Below, piece after piece: positions 23,301 through 33,486 of a stretch of DNA of 64,000 nucleotides; positions within the stretch are counted from its first letter, which is position 1; every line of letters begins with the position of its first letter. Source of the stretch: Adiantum capillus-veneris (lineage: Eukaryota; Streptophyta; Polypodiopsida; Polypodiales; Pteridaceae); NCBI GenBank assembly GCA_014529385.2, contig CM043945.1, positions 734,312 through 798,311 of the forward strand, in the 5' to 3' direction. The translations under genes and the position numbers were made by a program. The notes below the pieces were generated by a model that did not search any database, was not told the origin of the DNA, and was given only the letters and a program-made list of their open reading frames with translations.

Positions 23301-25214
23301 CTAGTTTGGCATTTCTTCACTTGCTAATGTAGCAAGTTTGACAGCTCCACTTTGTGATAGATCACTAATCACAAATGATCCCATCCCTCGCTTTTTAAGT
23401 TTCTTGGCATGTTGCTTCAAGGTATAAACAAGTATGTAATCACCTGTTTTGAACTCTTTGGTACGCACATGTTTGTCAAAAAATTCCTTTTGTCTTCTCT
23501 TATTAGCATAGATTGAAGCTACAGCTCGTAAGCGGAGTTCATCTAGCTTTTCAAGATCATCAATTCTTGAAGATAGCTCATGCCCTGTCCATTCTAAGCT
23601 TTTTGCTACTCGTAGAGTTGGAATTAAAAACTCTATGGGTAGTATAGCATTTAGTCCAAACACCATGTTGTATGGTGTTGTTCCTATTGATGTTTTGTAA
23701 GCTACACTGTATGCCCATAATGTTGAGTGTAGCAGCTGATCCCAATCTGTCATTGATTCTGACACTATTTTAGTGAGAACCGTGCATAGTGTTTTATTAG
23801 TGGCCTTAGCTTGCCCATTGGCCTGTGCATGGTATGGTGTGGATTTCCTATGTATGACCATGAATTCCTCTAGCAGATATTCAATGACTTCATTCAGAAA
23901 ATGTGTTCCACGGTCACTGACAATTTCGATTGGTAATCCGTAACGTACAAAAACATTCTCATACAAAAATTGTGCCGTGGTGCATGCATCAGCTTTTTGT
24001 GTTGCTTTGGCTTCGACCCATTTTGTGAGATAGTCAGTGGCCACTATGATATATTGGGTATGGGTGCAATATGCAGGGGGTGATATAGGTCCCACAAAAT
24101 CAATGTCCCATTTTGCAAATGCTCTTGCTCCCATCATTGGCTGTAATGGAATCTCATCTCTTTTTATTGGCACCTTGGTGCGTTGACATGCGTCACAACG
24201 CTTTACAAACTCTTCAGCATCCATGTGCAATGTAGGCCACCAAATTCCTGCGGTTAAGACAATTTTTGTCGTCTTATCGCCCGAAAAATGGCCTCCACTT
24301 ATTCCGCTATGTGCATGTTCTAGAATCAGAAGGTATTCACTTTCACTTGCACAGATTCTAAGTTGATTGTCCTTACCTCGCTTATAGAGTTGGTTCCCAA
24401 TTAACTGAAAGTCACGAGCTTCTAGCTCTATAGTTTTTTTCCGTGCTCTTGTGATGTTCTCAAGGAATGTCCTGGTGGTCAAGAAGTCAATGATATACTG
24501 ACTCCATGCAGGTGCTATGTTTACCTGAAACAAAGTTGCGTGATCCATTGGTCGTTTGGCACTACATATAGTACAATTGGTAACATAAGAATGTGTGTCT
24601 GCATACATAGTTGGCCAATGAACCCCTAATTGTTTCAGTCTCTGGTGTGTCTTCACTGTTGAACAATGAAATGCACAACCCTGGACATGTGCCTCTTCAA
24701 GGTAGCACTCGAATTCTTCCGGATTCATACATAATCGTAGGATTAGGTCCGGTCCAAGATGATACAACCGTCCTGCTATCAACTGGAAGTTTTTTGTTTG
24801 TCGAATTGTTTGTTGTTTGGATCTGCATTCCGTATTATCAAACCCATTTCCAAAGGAAAGAACGCTAACAATTTCCTGAGACCATTTGGGTACCATTTCA
24901 ATGTTGAAAAGATAAGCATCTGGTATGTCATCATCCACTCCTTCACGAGCTTCCCCGTTGTGTATCCTTGAAAGATGATCTGCACGTAGATGGGTTTTAC
25001 CCTTTTTGACCACCACTGTGAAGTCAAATTCTAGCAATATAATAAACCAGCGTACGATTCTTCCTGTATTGCAAGGTTTATTTACCAGGTACAAAAGAGC
25101 TTGATGATTTGTGAAGAGCACAAATTTGTTTGCAAGCAAATAATGCCAAAATTTCTTTACAACATAAATCATTCCTAAACCTTCCCGCTCGGTTGTTGTG
25201 TAGTTCTTTTCCAC
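23301..25214 (-). CDS. pol: RNase H end, double HHCC and integrase (element B)
   Basis: This 637-codon open frame starts inside the RNase H domain (NYTTTEREGLGM, then NHQALLYLVNKP and RADHLSRI). Two HHCC zinc-binding domains follow in tandem. The first is at about residues 150-220 and ends WPTMYADTHSYVTNCTICSA. The second is at about 275-345 and contains GGHFSGDKT and CDACQR. The integrase core comes next, with Asp in WDIDFVGP and in IVSDRGTHF. The expected third acid is Lys (NGQAKATNKT), so strand transfer should be dead. The end has an SH3-like block (FKTGDYILVYTLKQ). The duplicated finger also occurs in element E1. Confidence 0.9.
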   Translation of the reverse strand: MEKNYTTTEREGLGMIYVVKKFWHYLLANKFVLFTNHQALLYLVNKPCNTGRIVRWFIILLEFDFTVVVKKGKTHLRADHLSRIHNGEAREGVDDDIPDAYLFNIEMVPKWSQEIVSVLSFGNGFDNTECRSKQQTIRQTKNFQLIAGRLYHLGPDLILRLCMNPEEFECYLEEAHVQGCAFHCSTVKTHQRLKQLGVHWPTMYADTHSYVTNCTICSAKRPMDHATLFQVNIAPAWSQYIIDFLTTRTFLENITRARKKTIELEARDFQLIGNQLYKRGKDNQLRICASESEYLLILEHAHSGISGGHFSGDKTTKIVLTAGIWWPTLHMDAEEFVKRCDACQRTKVPIKRDEIPLQPMMGARAFAKWDIDFVGPISPPAYCTHTQYIIVATDYLTKWVEAKATQKADACTTAQFLYENVFVRYGLPIEIVSDRGTHFLNEVIEYLLEEFMVIHRKSTPYHAQANGQAKATNKTLCTVLTKIVSESMTDWDQLLHSTLWAYSVAYKTSIGTTPYNMVFGLNAILPIEFLIPTLRVAKSLEWTGHELSSRIDDLEKLDELRLRAVASIYANKRRQKEFFDKHVRTKEFKTGDYILVYTLKQHAKKLKKRGMGSFVISDLSQSGAVKLATLASEEMPN

Positions 25215-25223
25215 ATTGTCTAA

Positions 25224-25877
25224 CTATCGACTCGCATAGCAAACCGGAAAATCCATTGTTTCGTCTCCAGGTTGAGCTAGAATACTTCCAATGGCATATG
25301 TAGAAGCATCAATGTGCACATGGAATATCTTTTCCCAATCTGGTGCCTTTAGTATAGGTGCTGATATAAGGTTTTCCTTCAGCTTTTGGAATGAAGTTTC
25401 ACACTCTTCGGTCCACTTGAAATTGACTAGCAAACGATACAGAGGTTGTGCGATAAATGCATACATGTATATGAATCTTCGATAATATCCGCAGTGTCCC
25501 ATGAAGGATTGCACTTGTTTCACATTAGTAGGCTTGGGTAGGTCTACAATGACTTTGACTTTGTCTAGGTCTGTGGTTATGCCATTTCTTGAGACAATGT
25601 GTCCTAAGATTCGTCCTTGCTTAACCATAAATACACACTTTTCCGGGTTAAGACAGGTTCGATATGTCCTGTACTTTTCAAAGACCTTTTGCAAATGGTC
25701 AATATGTTCCTCTCGTAGAAGAGACTGTACACATAGGTCATCCATGTAAATTTCTAAGAATATTCTTAGGTATTCCTTGAAAGCGTGAGTCATTAACCTT
25801 TGGAAAGTGACTGGTGCATTAGTTAAGCCAAATGGCATAACTCGATACGCATAAATCCCCCATTCTGTGGCAAACAC
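25224..25877 (-). CDS. pol: Reverse transcriptase, catalytic part (element B)
   Basis: The open frame of 217 codons carries the RT palm. It has YRVMPFGLTNAPVTFQRLM, the YMDD box (IYMDDLCVQS) with the paired catalytic Asp residues, and the GHIVSRNGI and FMGHCGYYRRFI motifs of Ty3 RTs. The start of RNase H (VHIDASTYAIGSIL) supplies its first catalytic Asp. A stop separates it from the 637-codon frame downstream, which continues the same protein. Upstream, the remaining RT motifs lie in other frames. Confidence 0.9.
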   Translation of the reverse strand: MFATEWGIYAYRVMPFGLTNAPVTFQRLMTHAFKEYLRIFLEIYMDDLCVQSLLREEHIDHLQKVFEKYRTYRTCLNPEKCVFMVKQGRILGHIVSRNGITTDLDKVKVIVDLPKPTNVKQVQSFMGHCGYYRRFIYMYAFIAQPLYRLLVNFKWTEECETSFQKLKENLISAPILKAPDWEKIFHVHIDASTYAIGSILAQPGDETMDFPVCYASR

Positions 25878-26400
25878 TGTTTTGTGTTGATCCTCCCTTG
25901 CTATTGCCAGTTGGTTGTATCCTGAAAACCCATCCAGAAAGGAATAAGCCCGTTCCTGGCCACTCGCTCAAGTACATGTTATGTGATTGGCAAGGGATAA
26001 TTATCCCTTATGGTTGCTGCATTCACCTTCTTGAGGTTTATACACACTCGCAGTTTTCCATTCTTTTTGGGAACTACCACAATGGGTGACACCTAATCTG
26101 TATGTTCAATCTTATAGATGAATTCAGCTTCCATCAGCTTATCAATCACTTCTTTAATTCGTTTAGCAAATGTGTCATTATATGTATAAGGACGTTGTTT
26201 GCTAGGTTTTGCATCCGATTTCAAAGGAATTGTATGTTGGCATATCAATGGATCAATTCCTTTGAGGTCTTTATAGGACGAAGCAAACACATCTTTATAC
26301 TTCTTGAGAAGTTGTGTTAGCTGTTCTTTCTCCTCAAGCTCTAAATCGTTAGCTATATAGACCGGCTGAGGCTTTTCACCTGGTTCTACGAGGTCTATCT
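25878..26400 (-). pseudogene. pol: N-terminal RT segment with frame breaks (element B)
   Basis: Frame 26290-26093 has DVFASSYKDLKGIDP, the usual entry of plant Ty3 RT, and RIKEVIDKLMEAEFI. A TAG stop is followed by VSPIVVVPKKNGKLRVCI and NYPLPI. A further frame shift separates this from the motif A region (FLDGFSGYNQLAIA, in the frame of the next ORF). At least one stop and one shift inactivate RT. The upstream frame ending at 26395 joins through another shift. Confidence 0.75.
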
Positions 26401-27376
26401 TTTTGGCATTTTAGGCCCATCATAAGATTCTTGGTTGGTTCTTTCCCTGACTGGTGGTGTCATGATGATTTTTCTGTCTTGGATAGTAAATTTTCGATAG
26501 TGTGATGGTACGTTCATGTTCCCCTTTTCTGACAGTCCTTTACCATCGCTATCTTCTTCAGTAGTCCATATTTCTCTCAAAGACCGTTTCAGTTCTTGGT
26601 ATTTCTGTTTACGCTCCAGTTTGGTCCACTCTTGGTTTTTTGTTGTTTCTTTTTTTGATTTTTGAGATTTTTGTGATTTTGTTTCAGTTTTAGCTTTTCG
26701 AACCTGTTTTATTTCCTCTCGCGTTCTTTCTTTTCGATTTTTTGAGAATTTTCCTGATATTTGATCTTTTACACAATCCTCTGCTTTTACAAGCATTAAA
26801 TAGTGAGTTTTACCTTTTTATCCTGGGCATCAGGTTCTCTCTCGCTTTGTTTCCTGCTCGTTTCCTCCTATAGCGTTCTTGGCGTCTAGGGTATTGATTA
26901 GCAAAATCATAAAATTTGATATTCTCGATTTCATTTCCACGCTCACTTTAGGTGTCTGAACACTCATTATCTGCATCATCATTTACTTCCAAATGTTCAG
27001 AGAAGTTGTAAAACTCTTCTTGTTCTGGTGGTTCTACCGTCACTTTTTCTGGTATAACGCTTACCATGTAATAGGGTAGCACATCATAGCCATCCTTATC
27101 ACAAAATTTTATTGTTGGACTGTCGGTAATGGTACAGACATCCAATGTTGCTAGTATGTGTTCCCATTCTAGAGGTTCCAAGGCATCTTCAGGGAAAGGT
27201 TCCGGAATATACTCCTTGTCCTCAATTGCTCTTTCTAAGACGCATTCCTCTCTTCTTAAGCTTCCACAATGTGAAGCTCCGCACATCCATAGCTCTTTTG
27301 GTTGCCCTAACCAAACTGGTAGTTCTGATCCTGCTACTGTAGCCGAATCAAACTCTTCCACAGGTGTTTGGTTCAC
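26395..27376 (-). CDS. Protease-RT linker region (element B)
   Basis: Two frames occupy the stretch between protease and RT. The upstream one (27376-26948, 142 codons) is acidic, without known domain (PLEWEHILATLDV, CDKDGYDVLPYYMV). The downstream one (26796-26395, 133 codons) is extremely Lys/Arg/Glu-rich and ends in TPPVRERTNQESY. In a working element both would be part of one gag-pol polyprotein. The basic part might bind RNA, but this is only inferred from composition. Confidence 0.6.
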
Positions 27377-27382
27377 ATCTCT

Positions 27383-27760
27383 CTAACTATGGTCTTTCAG
27401 GTGTATTTTAGTTGTTGTCTTGCCATGTCTGAGGTATATGTGGTCATAACCCCAATCTTGGACCATCTTCAATTGTCGCCTGAATGGTCGTCCCAAGATG
27501 ATCTCATAATTGTTCTTTTTGTCGAAATTGACTATTGCAAATGTATGCTCATACTCGATTCCGCACGAAGTGACAATCACTTTTTCTAAGAGTCCTAGAG
27601 GCTTCTCCATGAACCCATCTACCAATTGCAGTTTCATTCTGGTAGCCCTCAAAGCTGGTTTTCCCCATTCTTTCCAGATTTCCTTGGTGGCGATAGCAAC
27701 CCCCGCTCCACTGTCAAGAATAGCCTTGGAAACTACTCCTTGTAATTCTACTGGTAGCAT
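27383..27760 (-). CDS. Retropepsin-like protease (element B)
   Basis: The 125-codon frame has KAILDSGAGVAIATKEIW, the catalytic DSG of retroviral-type aspartic proteases. Further on are the beta strand KLQLVDGF and the flap-distal NYEIILGRPFRRQL motif. It functions as a homodimer that cleaves the gag-pol precursor in this family. It overlaps no other ORF, and a stop separates it from gag, so it is probably a broken fusion. The active site is intact. Confidence 0.85.
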   Translation of the reverse strand: MLPVELQGVVSKAILDSGAGVAIATKEIWKEWGKPALRATRMKLQLVDGFMEKPLGLLEKVIVTSCGIEYEHTFAIVNFDKKNNYEIILGRPFRRQLKMVQDWGYDHIYLRHGKTTTKIHLKDHS

Positions 27761-27775
27761 GGTGTTTCCATCTTC

Positions 27776-30022
27776 TCACTCGCAATATTCTCCAACCTTA
27801 TTCAATGGTACTGGTCTAGTGTTTAGTTGAGGCCTGTCCAACTCTCTGATCCCTTCTTGTAGCTTCAAGGTGGGGTCTTTCACTCCAAATTTTTTTAGGC
27901 ATTTTCCTACCGTGGTCCACATGTTTGGCCTTAACCTTAGGAGTTCTGCTAATGTGATTATGCATGCCGCCGGAGTGGATAACAACTCAATCAATCCTTG
28001 CAAATCCATCACCTTGTTAGAAGAAAGTCTTTGAGATGGGATTTCTCTCACTTCCGACTTGGATTTGTGCTCTCCCAGGTAAGAGGGTAAAGTTCTCAGT
28101 GAGTCTGGTTGGCTGTGCCCCAAACTAATTGATCCTTGGTCTCCCCCTTGTGAATGTATCTCAAAGTTCATTTGCGACGTTGCCTCAAATTCTTCAATAG
28201 GAGGTAAGATCACATTCTTTTTTGTTCTCGTGCTATTCATGTGGCTACTCATCCTATTAGCCTCGTTGGCCTCACGGATTTTCTTCCACAGATCGTCTAG
28301 ATCGTTACAGTCCTTAGCCATTTCTGCCAATATTTTAGGCTGGAACCCGTCACTTGCCCCATCGTTGGTATTTGGCACTATGATAGGATCTCCTCTGGAC
28401 TCATAGGCATTAGTGAGTCTTTCTTTTGTTTCCACATGTTTCTCTAAAGTTGGTTGGATAGGGGTTGGAGCTGGTGCTTCATGCCAATTTGCAGGTTTAC
28501 CCAACGGGTCATCCATCAATGATTGAGCCGTCTCGATCATCTTTTTACACACATCCAAACTCTGTTTTTCTATTTGTGCATATGGATAAGTCATCCACCT
28601 TTGCTCCTGGGTTTGGTTCTTTTTAAGTCGAGCTTCATAAGCTTTTAGAAGTGCATCGAACTGCTTGTTTACCTTCTCTGCCAGTACAGATCCTCCTGAT
28701 CCTACACTTTTGGGTTCTGCTATTTCCTTGCGTGCTATGGATGCTGTGGTGTGTGAGCTTAAGCTAGCTAGATCCTCTAACTGCTCCAATCTGTTCTTTG
28801 TATGTTTCAACTCCTCGGATAGGGCTGTTTGCTCTCGTTCTTTCCTGGCTTTCCTACGCGCCTTTCTAGCTTTCCAAGTGCTTCTTTGATTTTTCATTTC
28901 TGAACTTTGAGTATCGGTTTTTGGTTCTTCAACTATGGGTTCATTCGTCCTTCTTTGGGGTTGGGCTCGTGTTACCGCCTGAATAGGTATGATTGTTTCA
29001 TTTTCCAATCCTCCACTAGAAGGTAATGTTTCTAACATGTTAAAGGTGGTTTTTTCTCCTTTGCTCGGGTTTTTAGGGCAATCGGGAATCAAATGAGTAA
29101 TTCCACATTTTGGGCAATACGCATTGACTCTAATGATTTCATCATGAGGACAGTCTCTCAGCCAATGGTCTCCTCCACACTTGTAGCAGGGTCCCTTGGG
29201 TTGTTGAGGTGCTCCTTGAGCTCCTCTTTGTTGGTAAGCATGTCTCTGTCCGTCCATGCCTCCATTGGCTATGAACAATAGTTTTCGTTCATCTAAGCTA
29301 TATCTTCCTTCTCCTGCTGCCTGTGTAGCGATTGGTGGTCCTGTATTTCCGATCATGCTCCATGGTTCTGGTGTCAAGGGTTCTTCCGGTGGATAATAGA
29401 CAGGGTTTGCCGCATATCCATTGGGATCTTCATAATATGCATGCATAGGCGCCAAAGCCTTATCCTCTGATTTAGTTACTATTGGTGTGTATCCGATACC
29501 ATCTGGTCGTAATCCTGGTAGGGGTGGTTGTTGCCCCAACATCGGTTGTGGTCTTTCTACACCTACAGGTCCTGGTAAGTTTCCTGCTTGATATCTAGGC
29601 ATCGGTGGAACTTGAGGGGAAGCTACTGGAGCTTGGGGAGCGTAAGGTCTCTCTCTCACATATCCCTTGTTATAATAACATTCCTCGGTCCCCTGGTTTG
29701 TCCATTTTTGTTCAATAGCACACCACTTGGGCTGTTTAGCCTGGGGTTTGGCGTACAAGTTGATCTTTTTTAGCACTTCATCTACAAGCTGCTCCTGGTT
29801 TACAACTACTTCTCCTTTTGGTGCTGTCTTAGAAGACTTGCTTCCACTTTGCTGTGAAGACGAATCGTCATCAAGGTCCTTGAACTCCCCTTCTTTGTAA
29901 ACCGCACAATTTTCCACAAGGTAAAGAGCCTCTTTGGTCAACTCATTCAACGTCGTGCTCCTCTTCATATGTAAGTCTTTCTGGAGATCTGCATTCCTTA
30001 GTCCTTGGATGAATATCAGCAT
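27776..30022 (-). CDS. gag: Gag C-terminal half with two short zinc knuckles (element B)
   Basis: The 748-codon open frame continues gag after one stop. It starts MLIFIQGLRNADLQ, the end of the capsid-like domain. It then has a Pro-rich linker (residues about 120-220) and two zinc knuckles near residues 280-320, CYKCGGDHWLRDC and CPKCGITHLIPDC. Both have three residues between the second Cys and His, one fewer than the canonical CCHC. A Lys/Arg-rich coiled segment (ARKARRKARKEREQ) and a long tail with a likely helical region follow. The knuckles imply RNA binding during particle assembly. Confidence 0.8.
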   Translation of the reverse strand: MLIFIQGLRNADLQKDLHMKRSTTLNELTKEALYLVENCAVYKEGEFKDLDDDSSSQQSGSKSSKTAPKGEVVVNQEQLVDEVLKKINLYAKPQAKQPKWCAIEQKWTNQGTEECYYNKGYVRERPYAPQAPVASPQVPPMPRYQAGNLPGPVGVERPQPMLGQQPPLPGLRPDGIGYTPIVTKSEDKALAPMHAYYEDPNGYAANPVYYPPEEPLTPEPWSMIGNTGPPIATQAAGEGRYSLDERKLLFIANGGMDGQRHAYQQRGAQGAPQQPKGPCYKCGGDHWLRDCPHDEIIRVNAYCPKCGITHLIPDCPKNPSKGEKTTFNMLETLPSSGGLENETIIPIQAVTRAQPQRRTNEPIVEEPKTDTQSSEMKNQRSTWKARKARRKARKEREQTALSEELKHTKNRLEQLEDLASLSSHTTASIARKEIAEPKSVGSGGSVLAEKVNKQFDALLKAYEARLKKNQTQEQRWMTYPYAQIEKQSLDVCKKMIETAQSLMDDPLGKPANWHEAPAPTPIQPTLEKHVETKERLTNAYESRGDPIIVPNTNDGASDGFQPKILAEMAKDCNDLDDLWKKIREANEANRMSSHMNSTRTKKNVILPPIEEFEATSQMNFEIHSQGGDQGSISLGHSQPDSLRTLPSYLGEHKSKSEVREIPSQRLSSNKVMDLQGLIELLSTPAACIITLAELLRLRPNMWTTVGKCLKKFGVKDPTLKLQEGIRELDRPQLNTRPVPLNKVGEYCE

Positions 30023-30025
30023 AAG

Positions 30026-30709
30026 TCAGGACTGAGTTGGCAGTTCTTCAATAGGACAGAAGTTAACATATCTTTTTAGTCTTGGGGTTGCCTTTCGTAC
30101 AGATTCTCCATCTTTCTGTTTGAATTTATGGATTTGCGAGACGGTACTATAAGCTATGCCCCTTTGAGACAATTCCTTGATAAACTCGTCAAACACTTCC
30201 TCCATCGACTCAAAGTCTCTACGCTCTACAGAGTCAAACCAAGTGGCAGCATCATCCTCTAGTGTTAGTCCAAACCTTGCAAATTGGGTAAGAAAATCTA
30301 ACACCTCTTCGGCTCTAATTACACGCACAAAGGCTGCTACATGATCTCTTGGGTCTCTGCTTCCTATGTATTTCTTGTTTACCCGTTTTTGCACTTGAGA
30401 GGGTCTAATTCTTCGATGGTCTACGAACCTCATCATTGGATCACCCCATCCTAGTTGATATAACTCCTCAGGCCTTCTGTAATAGGCTGGTTCTTCTCCC
30501 AGTGGTGCTCCTAAGCCATAATTTCTAACGGTTCTCGTTGTAGGTGGTTCTTCTCTTCGAACTCGTTTTATGGGTGGTCCTCCAGGCTCTGTTGACCCTT
30601 GAGTCTTTGGCTTACTCTCTGCCTGATACCTTGAATAGAGTGGGGGTTCTTGCAAATCCCTGAGCCCTCGTGCGGCTTCATAACCATCTCGATTTTTATC
30701 TAATTTCAT
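30026..30709 (-). CDS. gag: Gag capsid-like domain (element B)
   Basis: The 227-codon frame contains an Arg-rich, disordered N-terminal part and then the helical retrotransposon gag core: KKYIGSRDPRDHVAAFVRVI, FARFGLTLEDDAATWFDSV and EEVFDEFIKELSQRGI, matching the pattern of the Retrotrans_gag family. It ends PIEELPTQS at a TGA, after which the frame of the 748-codon ORF continues the same protein. So gag is split by one stop. Confidence 0.8.
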   Translation of the reverse strand: MKLDKNRDGYEAARGLRDLQEPPLYSRYQAESKPKTQGSTEPGGPPIKRVRREEPPTTRTVRNYGLGAPLGEEPAYYRRPEELYQLGWGDPMMRFVDHRRIRPSQVQKRVNKKYIGSRDPRDHVAAFVRVIRAEEVLDFLTQFARFGLTLEDDAATWFDSVERRDFESMEEVFDEFIKELSQRGIAYSTVSQIHKFKQKDGESVRKATPRLKRYVNFCPIEELPTQS

Positions 30710-30733
30710 TGTTGCACTCTGTCCAAGCTATGT

Positions 30734-31658
30734 CTACAATAATGGCTGGTTTGCTGGTTGGTCTTGGTTGTTGAATGCTTGCGGTCGAGTGGAATGTGAG
30801 GTAGCGTCATACTCATCTGAAAAAGGATTCGTTGACTTGCTTGGGGTGTAGGCGGCTCTTGGCAGTTCCTCAGGGGCATATGGTGATGCTCCTGGACCTG
30901 TTGCCCTCTCTACTTCCTCTGGGAGAATACGTTGGTATTCTCGCCCGTATTTATCAATAAAAACTATGCCCTTCCCTGTACCAGTTTCATAAGAGAATAA
31001 GTAAAGAACCTTGTCTTTGTTTAATTCATTTACGTATGGTTCTTTGCTGCGAAAGTAAGAGACTATGCCCCCACTCTCATGCTTGTAGATTCTTATCATA
31101 CATAAAAATAGCTCCGGGCTGATCAATGTTTGGTGGCTGCTCTTGAGTTTCTAAAACCATTTTCCCTTTAGCCACGTTATCTCCATATGTGTTGTAATCT
31201 TCAGGGTTACTAACTATTAAATAGTGGTTCCCCTTTTTGTCTCGGAATCTATCTCCATCATCATACACTCGGATTATCTCCAATCTTTGAGCTGGCCTCT
31301 CTTCGATACAAATGCACTTGCGGCCTCAATAGTCAGAATAGACTAGGGCTCCTCTCGAGTTTGTTCCCTCTAAGAAGATCACCGTGAGCCTGGAATCATT
31401 CAAAGGATTTTGGGAGGTGCTTCCTCCTCGCATAGGTCCATCATAGGTGAAACCTTCTGGCTGTTGACTACCCATCATGAAGAAAGATTTGTCTGACGAA
31501 GTGTCAGTATCACTATCTCCCTCAATAATCGGTGCTAGCGGATCTAGCCTTGCCTGAGTTACACTCTCTTCGATGGACACTAAGCTACCTTGGTCACCTG
31601 CGTCCTTCTGGTCTCTAACAATGTATCTTCCTGATCTTAAATTCATCAAACTTATCAA
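30734..31658 (-). pseudogene. gag: Gag N-terminal region in three frames (element B)
   Basis: Frames at 31658-31326, 31283-31077 and 31126-30734 appear to be successive parts of one acidic N-terminal extension, with blocks such as MNLRSGRYIVRDQKDAG, YDDGDRFRDKKGNHYLIVS and GTGKGIVFIDKYGREYQRI. They are joined by two shifts. The first Met, at 31658 or 31646, follows the leader. No known domain was recognised. The extension is absent from classical short gag proteins. Confidence 0.5.
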
Positions 31659-33467
31659 TGCAATTTATCACAATTTCAAGCACTCACCTTGCAAAGGGTC
31701 AGTTTCTGCACAACTTCTTGCTTTGTTGCTGAATATACCTGTAGACAAGCGTTTTAATTTCGGCAATTGAATCAAAGCATTTATCTGCTAGAGGTTGTCT
31801 TAGTAATGATTGGTATAACTGGAGAGTTAATCTCAACCACCACTATATTTTATACACTGCTGATGTTCTGGATTAGGTTTGCTAATTTGAAATAGTACTA
31901 CCCTCAGATGTTGGTCAATTTACACGAAAAAGTCTGAATTCAGTCTTTGCTTCGTCAAATGGGCAAACAAGGTCCAAATTCACTTATGAAACAAGTTCTG
32001 GAACCCTTAAGCCAAATGGAATCTCACTGTCTATGCCAGGTCAAATTTTCTTTGCAGTATGCCCCAATAGACATCCTACGCGTAGGATGTCTCCTTCCTG
32101 TGTTTTGCCTGGATTTTTGCACTGTTGTTTCCCCTTGTTGTGCTGAGCTTTCAACTGCTTTTACTTTTTAATTTGGACACCTATTAGGTGGTCAATGAGT
32201 CAAAAATCTGTTCCGACAGCCTGTTGCTGAAATTGATCAGTCTAATCCACTCCAAATTGGACCAAAATTGACTAGGAGGCTTGCCTTAGGTTATATAACA
32301 CCTTACTATGCTCAAAGTCAAAGTCTGGCTTCATTTTCTTGCATTAGACATCCTACGCGTAGGATGTCTTTTTCATCAGAATGGCTTCAAACTCAAAGCC
32401 CAGGCTCCCCTTGAGTTGCTGATCACTTTGGTATACTCAAAATTTAGTTTGGAGTCCAAAATCACTTAGAAGACATCCTACGCGTAGGATGTCATTTTGG
32501 CATGTTTGACCCCAGACTTGTCTCACAGCTTCCCCTTATTGTCAATAACCCAGTGGTATGCGTAAATTTTGGTTTGGATGCCAAAAGTCCCAAATTTCAG
32601 CTGTTCTTGCCTTTTTCAGTCAAAAGTGCTAAAGTCCTCTTTGAACCCAATTTTCTCACCCAAATGAGGTGAAACCCCTTTCAATCACTCAATATATCAT
32701 GCAAAACATGCTAATGCAGCCATCTTATGGTTTTGGTCTCAAAGTAATGTTTTGGCACTATTTGGGTAGGATGTCTGGTAATTTCAGTCTATCTGGCCTT
32801 ATCCTGTCAAGATATGGCCAAATTTCCACTTTCCAGTGGAAATTAGGGTAAACCCTACCTTCTGAACACATTGGTCAACTCAAAATACCAAAATTCCTCC
32901 CAGTTTAGCATGTAGACATCCTACACGTAGGATGTCTCCTGGCTTAAAATTAAAGTTTTTTCTGACACGAATGCTCCTGATGCTCTGTAGATCTATCAGA
33001 AACACTCACAGTAACTTTTGGACTTCAATTAGGCTTTCAATTACACTTTTGCATCTTTTTGCGTCTTTTACAAACTTTTAATGATTTTACCAAGTAAGTG
33101 TACATGCATGAAATGCTCTAGATCCTGGATTATGATGTCCTACTTACTCTACTCCTACCTATCATGTGAAATGGTGATAATGGTGTTCTTGGTTGCTTTT
33201 TGGCCTCTCCGGACTCTCGAGCTCTCCTCTCACCGCTTCTACCACTCCAACTCTTACTCAAGAACTCGACTACCACCTAAAGCTACTTAAGTCTACCTCA
33301 TCTACCTAAGTCGAAGGATCTAGGCCAGGCACACGCTTCCTAGACTCCCTCTAAGACCTAGAGAGTCCTCCACCCTCTGATCCTATCTAAATGTAAAGCG
33401 AGACTTTTGGCAAGCCAAAAATCCCAATCCTCAAGGATTAGTCTCAGTCACCTACCTAAGCTTTTCG
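31659..33467 (-). mobile_element. Non-coding leader of element B with palindrome array
   Basis: This 1.8-kb stretch lies between the PBS and gag and has no long ORF. It holds four 24-bp palindromes at 32069-32937. Between them, blocks such as CCAAATTTCAG/CCAAAATTGAC, with AAATTT spacer words, resemble the text of leader A. Regulatory role unknown; see findings. Confidence 0.75.
32069..32937. repeat. Four-copy palindrome array, GACATCCTACG type
   Basis: Copies lie at 32069-32092, 32346-32369, 32471-32494 and 32914-32937. Each is AGACATCCTACG followed by its reverse complement. The first two are perfect over 24 bp, the third has one changed end base and the fourth one central change. Intervals are 277, 125 and 443 bp. 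Confidence 0.95.
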
Positions 33468-33485
33468 TCCCCGGCAGCGGCGCCA
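33468..33485 (-). other. Primer-binding site of element B (tRNA-Asp)
   Basis: The minus strand reads TGGCGCCGCTGCCGGGGA, one mismatch from the tRNA-Asp 3'-end complement, one base after the LTR end. This fixes the left end of the 5' LTR. Confidence 0.9.
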
Positions 33486-33486
33486 A

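Noticed and set aside
27129-28889. Plus-strand ORFs of 60-106 codons opposite element B gag and protease
   Set aside because: They are antisense shadows of gag and protease frames with recognisable domains.
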